Made by a program: the position numbers and the translations under genes. This document shows, in pieces, positions 22,872-34,825 of a stretch of DNA of 64,000 bases. The notes under the pieces are model-generated. The model ran no database searches and was not told where the DNA came from. It saw nothing but the letters and a program-made list of their open reading frames with translations. Source of the DNA: Romanomermis culicivorax (taxonomy: Eukaryota > Nematoda > Enoplea > Mermithida > Mermithidae); the NCBI GenBank assembly GCA_963922205.1, contig CAWUHX010000165.1, positions 434,001-498,000 of the forward strand, written 5' to 3'. Within the stretch, counting starts at the first letter, position 1, and each line of letters begins with the position of its first letter.

Positions 22872-24430
22872 CAGGGTTGGCGGGCATTGGGTTTTTGGGT
22901 TGGGAAATATGACATTTCTGGGTTTTTGGGTTTTTTAAGAAAAAAATCATTTTTTCCATTTTTTTCTCAGAAATAAAATTTCTTCCTGATTTAACAATCA
23001 AAATGAGAGTTGAGCCAACTTTAATAACTGCAATGCAGTCTTTTCTGACACTGACATGACAACAGAGTTGAGATGAGATCACACAACGAACAAATCAAAT
23101 TCTATCGTAAATTTTCAATTCTTAATTCTTCTTAGCTTTATTCGATTCGGTTCCTATGACTGTTCTGTTGAGTTGACTTATTCTAATCGAAAAGCTAAAC
23201 ATTCATATTCAAAAAATTTAACTTATGTTTGAATTGTATTTTGGCTGAAGTTGATTCGATTCGGTAGTTTATCTGAACATTAGGCTGATTTTACTGCCCA
23301 TGAGTCACTGAGCAGTCTGGTGCATACCTGTACTTGGGGGAGGGGTTAGGGGGGACCCCCCCCCCCAACTTGGCCAACCCAGTACCCAAAATCATTTACC
23401 CCCCCCCCCCCAGTTTGGAAAAAATTAAAAAAATTTTCAAAAAAGTGTATGTTTTTTGGCCTTTTTTGGGAAATTTTTCGACTTTTTCCTACCCCCCCCC
23501 CCCAACTGGTCGGAGGTCTTACAGGTATGGTCTGGTGAGCCATACACAGCATAACTTGTGACTGCTAAAGTCTACTCACAGCCGTATGTATTTAGTAAGA
23601 TGACTTGAGCAGCCCTAAAATTTTGAGGGAGACACCAGACTCACTGGAGAAAGAGGCAGCTGACGGCTTTTTGGATTCAAAAATTGGTTGAAAATGGACC
23701 ACCAACCAAGTATTCTGGTTGAATGGCTGTAAGCAGTATGAATGTTGAAGAAAGAAACATCAAACTTTTTTCAGCCTGCAGAAACACAATTTACAAGCAA
23801 CTCGATGAATAAATGATCTCGGCAATTGAAGATGATGAAAAAAATACGTTTTGTTACAAAATGCTGGAGAGCGGCCAAAAATCTGCTATGCAATATTGGT
23901 TGACGGAAGGATAAACGTGGCCTTCGTTCCAAAAAATTGTCTTGAGAGTTCGTTTTGAAGTTTATTAATTTATTAATAGCGAAATCAATTTTGTCATGTT
24001 AGAATCACGTGTTTTCCATTTTGGTATCTACTGCGTCATCAGAGCGTAATTTTTCAACATTTGGCTTTGTTCACAGCAAGTTGCATAATCGATTGCCATC
24101 TGCATCAGTCGAAAAGCTAGTCTTCATAAAATTCAATGCCAAAAATTTTTTTGACGGTGCATTAGTATATGATTTTATTTGTTGTGATAAGGAATCTGTA
24201 GTTTTGTTTAAAATCAGGAAAAATGATATGAAAATGTCTTGCATTATGAAGAATAAAACTTTACATATGTTGCATTTGCTTTTCTTTCATACTTAATTCA
24301 GATCCACAATTATGAAATGAAAAAAACCGTGATTAATCCCAGAAAAACCCATAAAAAACACAAAAAACCCATAGAAAACCCTAAAAAACCCAAATTCGAA
24401 ATTTCGAAAATGGGTTTTCTCCCAACCCTG
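22872..24430 (+). mobile_element. hAT transposon with decayed transposase and 8-bp duplication CTTGGAGT
   Basis: The ends CAGGGTTGG and CCAACCCTG are perfect inverted repeats followed by TTGGGTTTTTGGGTT-rich subterminal repeats. CTTGGAGT flanks both sides (22864-22871 and 24431-24438). At 24009-24200 a plus-strand fragment reads STASSERNFSTFGFVHSKLH then VEKLVFIKFN, the conserved C-terminal dimerisation block of hAT transposases. Upstream coding is broken by stops. A poly(C)/poly(G) element (23325-23535) is nested inside. Confidence 0.88.
23325..23535. repeat. poly(C)/poly(G) element nested in the hAT copy
   Basis: Ends resembling TACCTGTA(C/A)TTGGGGG and CCAACTGGTCGGAGGTCTTACAGGTA enclose runs of 7-14 C and the words CCAACTTGGCCAACCC and TTTTTTGGCCTTTTTTGGG. 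The same layout recurs at 25578-26335 and 29240-29410. Open frames here are by-products of the runs. Confidence 0.65.
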
Positions 24431-24439
24431 CTTGGAGTC

Positions 24440-25577
24440 AAATAATATAAAATTTCGAAATTTTTTTGTAAAATAAAGTTCACAAAAAATTCTGAATTTA
24501 TGAATCCTTTCAACATTTATTTCTTGAATAAAAGCATATCTATGTTTACGGGGATTAAGGGGGCCCAGGCACGTATACTGGGTCTAATAATTTGGAGGGG
24601 CCGATTCATGATATACATAAAGCTTTTGCACAATTTTTGAACAATTGAGAAGTTAATTTACACAATAGTTTTTCGAAAATACTAGATCGAATAAGTAGTA
24701 CACTATTGATAGTTCACTACTGTACACACCTGAAATATCACAAGAATGAATAAAACGTACAATTTTTCAGTGAGTTCAATAATCTTTCAGTCGGGCTAAA
24801 TGCAAAAATCATGTTGACAAGATGCAACTAAAATTCAAAAATTAGGCAACCAATCTAGAATTAGGATTCTTCACCCTATACAAGGACTTTCGTCATGGTG
24901 TGCTGAAAGTGTTTTAATTATTTTCCGAATGCAAAAAAATTGTAATCACAAAATTTCAAAAAATTTTCAAAGCCCGCAAAAAAATTTGCGGTAATAAAGA
25001 AAAATCTTGATTCGCGTCAAATACATAAAAAATATAGGATCAAAGATTTATATATAATATGCGGGTATTTAAGAGCTATAGGCACAGGCAAGGACGACAT
25101 ATTCTCACAAAAATTTTTTAACACATTGGCAGTGGCACAAATGTCCGTGCTCTGCATGCGTGCACACTAGTGTTTTTTTGTGCACGGACATTGTGCTGAT
25201 TGGCACAAGAGGCTAAAACAATTTGTGCCAATGGCACACAATTATTACGAAAAGATTTTAGGCAAAAAGTTTGATGAAAGTATAATCAAAGCTGCATTCA
25301 CCGGAGTAATATACTATGTAGAAATCGTGCCCACCAATTTTCTACTCAATACGTCAGTGAGATAAAGAAAACTGAGCGCGAAAATGATTTACGATTTAAA
25401 AAGAAGTGGAATGCTGCTAAGAATTTGTACATACCTAAGCTTATATTTTCTTCAATTTTTGCCTACGAATTTTTTTATAACATCGATGCAAAGAATGATG
25501 TCTACGATTGCTTAACTCCTGAAGAAAACTATGTCAGAAATTGGGCAAATTTTTGGACGAAAAATTGTGCCAACGGT
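24440..25577. other. no gene recognised; dispersed repeats
   Basis: An AT-rich stretch without splice-linked coding. GTGCC-AATTGGCAC palindrome words of the kind seen at 30.3-30.8 kb appear at 25120-25235 next to GTGCACGGACAT. Confidence 0.5.
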
Positions 25578-26335
25578 CATACCTGTAACTGAGGTCCAAC
25601 CAGTTGGGGGGAGGACCGAAAATTTTTTTTTTGGGGGGGGGGGGTTCGAAAAGACCCCAAAAAAGTCGAAAAAATTTCAAAATTTTTTCAAAAAAAGGCC
25701 ACTTTTTTCCTGATTTTTTCTAGTCTGGGAGTTGGGTATAGGGTTGACCATGTTGAGGGTGGGAGCATACCTGTAATTGGGGGGACCCTCACCCCAACTT
25801 GGTCGGACCCTATATCCAAATGTTGGAATCCCCACCCCCAGCTTGGTCAACTCTATACCCAACCCCCCCTCAAACTCGGAAAAATTGGAAAAAATTAGGA
25901 AAAAAGGGGCTTTTTTGGCCTTTTTTGGGAAAATTTTCGAAATTTTTTCGACTTTTTCGGGTTTTTTTCGACCGCATCCCCAAAATTTTTGAAATGTAGA
26001 TACCTCCACCCCAAAATTTTGCGTTCACCCTCCCATACATATAATTGGGGGGTGATTGGGGGGGGGGACCTCCCCCCCCCCCAACTTGGCCAACCATATA
26101 CCCAACCCCCCCCCCCCAGTTTCGAAAAAATAAGAAAAAAATTGGCAAAAAAGTGTACGTTTTTGGCCTTTTTTGGGAAAAATTTCGACTTTTTTCGACC
26201 CCCCCCCCCCCCAACTGGTCGGACCTCATAGGTATGTACCCTCCCCCCCAACTGGTCGGACCTCTGGGGTACTAACATTTGGGTATAAGGTTCGACAAAG
26301 TTGGAGGTGGGGGTTCCCCCCAATTACAGTTATGC
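25578..26335. repeat. cluster of poly(C)/poly(G) elements
   Basis: At least three abutting or nested copies, in both orientations, of the ACCTGTAA-TTGGGG / CCAACTGGTCGGACC family, with homopolymer runs up to about 14 and repeated TTTTTTGGCCTTTTTTGGGAA words. Both strands give long glycine/proline-rich frames that are artefacts of these runs. Confidence 0.7.
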
Positions 26336-26509
26336 CAACGGCATCACTTTTTACAACTGAATCGAACAAAATCATTTTTCCATACGAATCCCACTGAATG
26401 AGCAGAGGAAGTTCAGATTTTCTATTTATTTATCAGTATTTGACAAAATATAAATCTGCTGCAATGATGCAAGTAAACTTTTGGAAAAAAACTATCTAGC
26501 GATCGGGTG

Positions 26510-26600
26510 CCAATTGGCACAAACGGCCAAAAAAATTTGTGCCAATGGCACAAAAAAATTTTTCACTCTAAAAACGTACTGAAAACCATAAAAAAGTTTT
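26510..26600. repeat. GTGCCAATTGGCAC repeat unit
   Basis: Contains GTGCCAATTGGCACAAACGG then TTGTGCCAATGGCACAAAAA, the same palindromic words as 30283-30771. The remaining sequence up to 26990 shows no gene. Confidence 0.6.
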
Positions 26601-26990
26601 GTGCCAAGCGTTTAATAAGAACAAAACTAAAGATACTTTTACCGCATTAATTTGCATAAAAATCGTGCCTGCTCTATTTTCTCTATTTTTCTTCTCTAGA
26701 AATCGAATGCTGCAGAAATTCAGATATTTTTATAGTTTGTCATGAAGTTTTCCTTTACTTTTCGGCTTCCTTCTTAACAACTATTAAGGATTAAATTAGG
26801 ATGTCTTGTCTATAATTGCATTCTCCTGAAAATAGCTAAGTCGAAAGTCGCTTCGCGTAAATTTTTGGTTGAATAATTGTGCCAAAAATGTCAATTTTTT
26901 TGTTTGAATCAAACACCAAAAATAAAAAGTTTCGGTTATTCATCCAACTAGATGAACAGGGACAGTTAACAATTTCTATCCTCTCACCAG

Positions 26991-29050
26991 CAGGGTTGAC
27001 GGGCATTTGGTTTTTGGTTTGATGGGTTTTTTTGGGTTTTTAGGGTTGGAAAATTGGGCATTTCTGGGTTTTTTGAAAACAAAATCATTTTTTTCCATCT
27101 TGTTAACAAGAAACCAATTTCTTTCTGATTTAACAATAAAGTGAGAGTTGAGTCAACTGTAGTAACTGTAATGTAGTCTCTTCTGATACTGACATGACAA
27201 CAGATTTGAGATGAGATTACACAAAACAACAAACAAATCAAATGCTCTGTAAATTTTCAATTCAGGAAACATTTAGCGCTATTCGATCCGGTTCGTACGA
27301 CTGTTCTGTTAAGTTATTCTAATCCTAAAGCTAAAGATTTCATTGCAAAAAATTGCTTTGAGAGTGTATGGTTTTTAGGACTAATATTGATAAACCGGCA
27401 AAATTAATTTTGTCATGTTAGGTATTAGTATAGCATGTCTTCACATGGGTCAAAAATCGATTGAAAAAAATTTTGAGTTTACAGTTCTGTTGATTTTTTT
27501 GTTGCCTTTGTAAATCTTGATTTGAGATCAAAAGTTGCTTTTGCTTAGCAAATTGTTGTTGTTGTGATATTTACCAGTCGAAGACAAAAGAAAGCAAGTA
27601 GAAAAATCCAGAGAGTATTATGGTAAAACACTAAAAACATTTTTAAGACCGAACAAAAGTAAAAAGAAAATACAAAAAGATAGCGAGAAAAAATATCCAG
27701 AAATTGGACAAGATTAAAAAAAGGAACTAAAACAAAATGAAAGTTTCAACATAATGTAAGTTCGAAATGAAAAAACTACACAAAAGACGAGTTAGATTAG
27801 TCTAGGAAACGCAGGTTACAAAGTGTAACGAACTAACGCTTGTGTTGCCATATTCTCCTCTGTTGTATATTGACAGCAGACAACCCCATAGGGAGGGGGT
27901 ATGAGGGGGGTATTACCCCTACCTAAAGTCCTAAAAATTGATCACTGAGTGCCTAATTTGGAGACAAAATGATGTGTTTAGTGAACATTTAGCTACACTA
28001 CCGCTGCAAATTTTCAACATTACCCCTACCTGAAAAATCTGACCTTGGGGACCTCTGATTGACAGAATTAATATATTATATTGACAGAATTCTGTATATT
28101 GACAGAATTCATATAATTCATATACCAGATCAGCTAAATAAAATCAAACCAATACAATTTTTCACAACAAATATTAAGCTATAAATCCTATTATGAGAGT
28201 CAATTATCGAGTAGTCTATTTTTAGCATTTTCTTTTGATAAAACACCAGATGTTGTCGATAATGTATCGCGGGAAAGAAGAACAACTCAGTACAAAAGGA
28301 AAAACGCATGATTATCCTATATGTTTGATATGATATGTGTGTGCAAATAAGTAAAACACGTGAAGACTTACTCCTGTAAAATTTCTGATATCATATTCGT
28401 AATCAGCAGCATTGATTTGGCCAAGAAACTATTCCAATTTATTTTATTTATTTTTTTCATCGACGACTTTTTATCCTGAAATAGCAAAATAAAGCATGCA
28501 CAAAAATCAACTTTAAGACGACCCTAAAAAATAATTTACGCCGGAAACGATATTATGCAATTATATAAGCACGACCTGATTCTTAAATAATGATTAACGA
28601 ACGAAAAATAAAACACATTTTATATGAATTGAAAAATATATAGTAAAGAAAATAAGATTCTTAATTCAAAAATTAATCACAGGTTTATCAAGCCTACTAA
28701 TTTTGACAATCTTATGCTTCAAAAAGTAATTCTCAAAAACTTTTTGGTCCATGATTTCAAAAAATCGCAGCACAGTTTTTTGCATATTTTTCCTAAACAA
28801 TTCCCAAATATAATTTAAACAGGTAGATAAATTTAATTGTTACGATGAGTAATTTGTGTATTTTTCTTTTGAAATTAAGGTAAAATGATCTGAAAATGTT
28901 TTGGTTTATGAGGAATAAAATTTTATTGATGTTGCATTTCCTTTATTTTTACTTGGTTCAGATCCGCCACTGTGAAATTTAAAAAAAAACTTATGAAACC
29001 CAGAAAAACCCAAATTCGAAATTTTAAAAATGGGTTTTTTCCCAACCCTG
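26991..29050 (+). mobile_element. second copy of the CAGGGTTG hAT family
   Basis: It begins CAGGGTTGACGGGCA and ends CCCAACCCTG, with the same TGGGTTTTT-rich subterminal repeats as 22872-24430. The flanks CTCACCAG and TTCACCAG differ at one of eight positions. It is 2,060 bp; its internal coding is decayed beyond recognition. It carries a nested element at 27877-28057. Confidence 0.82.
27877..28057. mobile_element. short hAT-type element, CAGAG family (copy 2), nested
   Basis: A 181-bp element flanked by perfect ATTGACAG duplications (27869-27876 and 28058-28065). Its body is the inverse of 112-281, including the GGGGGTATTACCCCTACCT-like stretch and ACCTTGGGGACCTCTG. It sits inside the hAT copy 26991-29050, so it inserted later. 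Confidence 0.85.
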
Positions 29051-29239
29051 TTCACCAGTCATTGACAATCTCAAAGTCTGTTGAGATAGTACAAATATAC
29101 TATTCGAATAGAATCTGCTCGCGTTCGAGACAAAGGAAAGTAGTTAATATTAACTCATTGAATCGGCGCGAAGCGCCTAAAAAGCTTTGCGTTTTCGGCC
29201 CCTAAAATGACTAAAAATCAAGGAAATTTAGACTTAAAC

Positions 29240-29410
29240 ATACCTGTACTTGGGGGAGGGTTGGGGGGACCCCCCCCAACTTAGTCAACTATGTAATCAA
29301 CATCATCCAACCCCCCCAGTTTAGAAAAAATTAAAAAATTTGTGAAAAAGTGTATGTTTTTTCGGCTTTTTTGGGAAAAATTTCGACCCACCCTCCAACT
29401 GGTCGGAGCA
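29240..29410. repeat. poly(C)/poly(G) element
   Basis: ATACCTGTACTTGGGGGAGGG on the left and CCAACTGGTCGGAGCA on the right, with poly(C) runs between. Same family as 23325-23535. Confidence 0.6.
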
Positions 29411-30247
29411 GGGTTTTTTTTGCACACAGCAACCAAATTTCGGGCTGTGCAACCAAATTTTTTCTGCCAAGTTGCACAGTGCCACTTGAGGCCTGACTGC
29501 TCTTTTGATAAGATTACTGGGTTTTCTGTCCGGAGATGTATTTTTATGCGTTCTAAAATGGAAAAAAGTGAAAATTTTCCGGCGCTTAGCGCCTGGTTTC
29601 AATTCATTTTCTATATTATTCTAGTGCGCGGTTAGAAAAGGTCATTCTAGTTAGTGCTTAAAGGTTCTAATTATCATCATATTATGGTTAAATGTTTGAT
29701 CCTGTAATGTTTTTTGACGAAGTTGATGAAAACCAACATTTTTCTCGATAATTTTCCCATTTGCGATCTTCACAAAAAATTTGAATTTTGACTTCCATGT
29801 GATAAAAACATTTTGAGTTTAAGACAATGCTAGAAATTTTTGGCGGTTGAAAGCCGCTTGCCTAGTTTTTGAATTTCAGTTTGTCCCACTGAAAATTCAT
29901 TAAATTCACCGAGAAATCAAACCTTCTGTCTGGGAAATAAGAGGTGAAAAGATTCATTTTCCAGCGTTCCAGAATATTGAAATCCCGAAAAAATTTTCGG
30001 CGCTACGCGCCGAACTAATTACTCTAGTCTCGTCATATTAATCTTTTTATTTTCTGTCCAAAACTCAGGAAATTGGGTTTGAATGCCTAGAACCGACGCG
30101 GATACTAGAAAACTATTTAGTGATAGTTTTTTCGATAAATTTAAGCAAATTTATCGATTTCAGTCAGCAACCAAAAATTTATCTGTGAAACCAAAATTTT
30201 TCCCCAAGTTGCACATTGCAACCTGGCCTGTGCAAAAAAAACCCTGG
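29407..30247. repeat. foldback-type element with GC hairpins
   Basis: Ends in (G)CAGGGTTTTTTTTGCAC and GTGCAAAAAAAACCCTGG, and contains GCAACCAAATTT/GTTGCACA words in both orientations. GGCGC-NNN-GCGCC hairpins lie at about 29581 and 29999. The right 600 bases (29640-30247) are an inverted copy of 62763-63358. An open frame beginning MPRTDADTRKLF (30083) is shared with that copy. Confidence 0.65.
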
Positions 30248-30404
30248 GTCGGAGGTCTTACAGTTAAACCAGTCAAAAAATTTGTGCCAATTGGCACAAA
30301 CGCTCAAAATTTTTTGTGCCATTCCGAATTTTTTGGTGCCAAAAACCATGTTTTGGCTCAAAAAAAACAATCGGGTCAAATAAAATTAGTTTAGCTAATA
30401 TTTA

Positions 30405-30855
30405 TTCATTTACTCAGCGCGAAGCGCCGAGAAAATTTTACGTTTTCAGCTTCTAAAATGCCTAATAATCAACGAAATTTAGTCTTCGACCAGTCGAAAA
30501 ATTTTTTGTGCCATTCCATATTTTTCTGTACCAAAAAAAACACTTTGTAAAAGTTTGGTACTAGCGTTTTTTTTGTGCACGGACATTTGTGCCAATTGGC
30601 ACAAGAGGCCAAAAAAATTTGTGCCAATGGCACAAAAAATTTTTTTTACTAAAGACTACTGAAAACCAGTGTTTTTTTGTGTGCCAAAACATGGTTTTTG
30701 GCACAAAAAAATTTGGAATGGCACAAAAAATTTTGGGCGTTTGTGCCAATTGACACAAATTTTTTGACTAGTCGAATGCCGAATTTCTTTGATTTTTAGT
30801 CATTTCAGGAACTTAAAACGCAAAATTTTCTCGGCGCTCCGCGCCGAGTCAATTA
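30405..30855. repeat. foldback element built of TTGTGCCAATTGGCACAA palindromes
   Basis: Outer arms carry GC hairpins (about 30417 and 30830) with CAATTACTC/AATTTAGTC-like flanks in inverted order. Inner arms repeat GTGCCATTCC, GTGCCAAAA and GTGCCAATTGGCACAA in mirrored order. A related half-copy runs at 30270-30368. The whole can fold on itself. It has no coding potential. Confidence 0.7.
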
Positions 30856-30859
30856 CTCA

Positions 30860-32260
30860 AGTATAATATTAGTCAAGTGTCAAGAATCCGAAAGAATTGT
30901 ATTCGAATATTAGACTTGTATGATCGCAACAAACTTTGAGATAGTCAATGATTGAAAAATGAATTAGTTAACTTCCACTGTTCATTTAGTGTGATTGGAA
31001 ACCGAAATTTTTATTTTTGGTGTTTGATTCGAACAGAAAAATTGACCTTGTTGGCACAATTTTTCAACCAAAAATTTACGCGACGTGACTTCCGTTCTAG
31101 CTTTATTCAGGAGAAATCATCGTCGACATCGTTAATTTATTTACATCGGTGTTAAGAAGAAATCCGTAGCCGAAAATTAAAGAAAAATATAAAATGCCTG
31201 AAAAATTGTATGAAAATAATCTGAATTCTCGCAGCATCTGATTTCTTTCCGAATCGTATAAACTGCTATCTTCATCAGTTTTTCTTATCGCACTGACGTG
31301 CTTAAGATAAAATGGTGTTGGCACGATTTTTTTGCAAATAAATGCGGCAAAAGTAACCTTTAGCTATGTTTTTAACAAACTTTTTAAAAGTTTTCAGCAT
31401 GCTTTAGGCTGGAAAAAATTTTTTGTGCCATTGGCACAAATTTTTTTGGCTCTTTGTGCCAATTGGCACAAATGTCCGTGCACAAAAAAAAACGCTGCTG
31501 AAACTGCGGAAAAGTTTTAAGGCCACAAAGGTTGGATAAAGAATTAACGTTTAACGCATTAATTTTTTGTAAAAATCGTGCCCAACCTATTTTTTAGCTA
31601 ACCATGTCAGTGAGAAAAGAAAAAACTGTGCATCAAAATAGTTCACGAAATCCCAAAAAAAATGGAATGCTGAGACAATTTAAATAGCTGAATTGTTCAG
31701 GAAGTTCAAATTGATTCAATTTTCGACTACGAACGAATATCTATGTTGTGCATATTTAACAACCATGTAAAGAATAGAGAAAATAAAGTCGCAAATAGTG
31801 TTATATTTCGATCGAAACATTGTACCATTATCAACGATATCGATTTTTCTATTTGAATCAATCAAACACAAAAAGTAAGAATTTCGTTTTAAATCCGAAT
31901 CTGACTGAATGAAGAGGGAATATTCAGAATTTTTTTTCACTCACCAGTCTTGACAGCCTATAAAGTTTGCTGCAACGATACTAATACACCGTTCGAAAAG
32001 AAATCGTTTGCGTTCGGGTCAAATATACGAATAGGAAATATTATATTCATTGATTCAGCGGCGCGAAGCGCCGAGAATTTTTTGCATTTCAGCCCCTGAA
32101 ACGTCTGAAAATCAAGGAAATTTAATGTTTGACCAGCCAAAAAATTTGTGCCAATCGGCACAAACGCTCAAAATTTTTTGTGCCATTCCAAATTTTTTTG
32201 TGCCAAAAACCATGTTTTGGCACAAAAAAACTGTGTAAAACAGAATCACGCAAAAAATCG
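30860..32260. repeat. further degenerate GTGCC-palindrome and GC-hairpin repeats; no gene
   Basis: GTGCCATTGGCACAAATTT and GTGCCAATTGGCACAAATG lie at 31420-31475, a GC hairpin at about 32060, and GTGCCAATCGGCACAAACGC at 32147-32166. The last is followed by the same GTGCCATTCC and CATGTTTTGGCAC words as 30315-30360. The rest is AT-rich without recognised coding. Confidence 0.55.
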
Positions 32261-32269
32261 AGAAACAGT

Positions 32270-34280
32270 AGCTTCCATAGAATGAACCAAAACTATTTTA
32301 CGGTAACAACGTGTGAATCAATACATGAAGTCAATACGGACTTAGGCACTCAGGGCGGTTTACATGCACTCGATGATGACGATTTTATTGGCAACAGCGA
32401 GACTAACGAAAAGGTCAAAAGGTGTACGAACACAATGCTGTTCATAGTCAAAAAAGCAACTTGCTTTTACAATTGACCAAAATGAAATTTATATACATAT
32501 TATCCATTTATTTTGAAATGATCAATCCTAAAAGCCTATGAAAGTAAATTCAAACATGGTGAACTATAATATCAAGTAATATCAAGGTAGGCACGACACA
32601 GTGCCTACCTATAGCCTGTTTTCTATAAAATGCTTCCAAATAGAAAAGTGACACAAATCAGTACTGTCGTCAAAATCGCTTACATAGGGCTCTTGCTATG
32701 AAATTTTTCACTCTAAAAATTGTTAAAGGTTTGATAAGTATGCCCACAAATCTCCAGTCCTACATGATATATTGTTTACCATAAAATCGTGGAAAACTGA
32801 AATAATACTTGCTTTCCATTTACATTATTTAGAAGCTTTTCACAAAAAACAGACTATAATATGTTTGACTTTGAGCACAGCAAAAATCGCACTCAGAACG
32901 GGATTGTGAAAAGACTGTTCACCGGACGGACATTGTCAAGGAGTTGTAAAAATTTGGATAATTTTCTTATGTAAATTTTTGTATATTTTATTTATCGCGT
33001 AAGTCCCTCATGTTTTTCTCGTCATGTACAATTATGTAACCAATTAGTTTTTTCCTTTGTTTTCGTTAATCTGGGTTCCGAGTTGGAAACCAGACTTATT
33101 TTTTAAGTACTTTGTTTTGACCATTTTTTCACTCGTAATGTAATGTACTCGGCAAGAAATGAAAAGGTTGACACACTCTAAAACAAAAAACCACTTTCAC
33201 TCAAAAAATACACAGACAATTTTGGCAATACCGTTGAAGTAGCAGGTGCTACACTGCTACCGTACTTTACAGGCACTTCCACATAGTGGAACTGCATGCC
33301 AGGATTACGAATCAAGCAGGGCTGACCACATCCCAGGAAAATTGATGTGTGACTGAGAAAAAAGAGAAGAGTCAGTTTTTTTGGATTACATGAGTTTAAT
33401 CGCTCGCTTTACTTTTTTCCAGTTTTTTCGTTGCTGTTTAGTGGCAAAAGAGTTGCCCTTCATTTACGGGATATAGGAACAGCCGAATCCTTCATTGAAA
33501 TTTGCCTTCCTTACAACAAACCGCTTTTTTTTAGCTTTTTCTATTGTGTCGACCTTTCAACCTTCGAGAACCTGCCCCGTTATGCTTATCGCCTTATCCA
33601 GTTAAATTCGTAAGTAAATTTAACAATAAATAACAAAAACCCAAGCCTTCATTTGTTGATATCATAATTTCACAGTAGGTGCAACAGGGTTTCTGAGAAC
33701 ATTAAGAAAGGACGTCACAACATGAAAATTTTCAAGCTTAGAACTCGATGTGGGCTAAAACGTATTATCACTCAACATACTGTAGGTACACTGTAACAAA
33801 AGTTACTTAGTTTGTTCAGGAGTCAAAATGGCCACCCATCCTAAATAGTGCCTATTCTAACCGATCAGCTCAATTGTGGCATTATTATTTTCAGTAGGGT
33901 CCTATCTCGGGACCCCCTCTGAATTTTTCCAAAATATGCAAATGCAACCTCAATCCATGGGAGGAAAAATCTCAAAACTCCGACCAATAATAACTTTGGT
34001 AATATTTGGTCTTTCTCAACGATTGTTGTTCCATTGGATATAGCTCGTCGAGTTGTACAAGATACCAAATGGCGGTTTGAAAACTTAATTATCATAGAAA
34101 ATATGTAAATTTTGCGGATGTGGGATACGGTAGACAGAAAATATCTCGGGTTGTGTAAGTAGCAGAAAGCTAATTATTTTTATGTTTAATAGACAACTAA
34201 AGTACAAAAATACAGCCTCTTGAAAAATTTGCATACTGTATAAATTGACTTTATACTAACCTAAAAATATGAAAGATAAT
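32270..34280. other. no recognised gene or element
   Basis: Short frames on both strands lack splice-linked partners and known motifs. Nothing here could be assigned. Confidence 0.4.
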
Positions 34281-34283
34281 TTG

Positions 34284-34490
34284 TCATGCTTCGCCGCGAA
34301 GTACCGCGCGGCGCCACTTTTTTACTTTCGGATTTTGCTCTCTGAATAAAAACTTTCACGAAAAATTTGCAAACACTGTTGTTTTTTATCGTTTTTGGAA
34401 CTGCTAATTGCACTTTGCTTCATGCTAAGACAATATCAGGCCGTGGAAACGGTTTACACCTACTTCGCATATTAATAATTTTCCAGATTC
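34284..34490. repeat. degenerate copy of the left part of the 5.07-6.40 kb transposon
   Basis: Matches 5080-5275 in the same orientation. Shared words include ACCGCGCGG, TTTTTATCGTTTTTGGA, CTAAGACAA and CAGGCCGTGGAAACG, with dispersed substitutions. Confidence 0.65.
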
Positions 34491-34496
34491 ATATCT

Positions 34497-34825
34497 CATT
34501 CAATAGATGCGGTCACATTACACAAAAAAATATCCGGGTGTAAATGAGCGTACTTTTGTGATTTTTTGGTGGAAGGAGTGTTCTACCACGGGGAATTCAA
34601 TGGACGCGGTCACTTTACACAAAAAATTTTCCTGAGTGTAAACAAACGTATTTCTGAGATTTTTGGGGGAAGAGGTTTCTGACCATGGGGAATTCAATAG
34701 ACGCAGTCACTTTACATAAAAAAAATGTCCTTTGTGTAAACAAAGGTATTTCTGCGATTTTTTGGGCTGAGGGATTTTGACCATGGGGAATTCAACAGAT
34801 ACTGCCACTTTACATTATGTTTACA
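34497..34825. repeat. tandem repeat, about 97 bp x 3.3
   Basis: Each unit starts near ATTCAAT(A/G)GACGC(A/G)GTCAC and continues TTTACA, AAAA, GTGTAAA, GTATTTCTG, GATTTTTTGG and CCATGGGG. Unit starts are at about 34500, 34598, 34693 and 34790, the last partial. Units differ by several bases. Confidence 0.85.

Noticed and set aside
25677..26397. Overlapping long glycine/proline-rich open frames on both strands
   Set aside because: They arise from poly(C)/poly(G) runs, overlap each other in all frames and have no splice partners.
30270..32240. Regularly recurring TTGTGCCAATTGGCACAA as a CRISPR-like array
   Set aside because: Spacing is irregular, units occur in mirrored orientation, and the genome is eukaryotic; a foldback element explains it.
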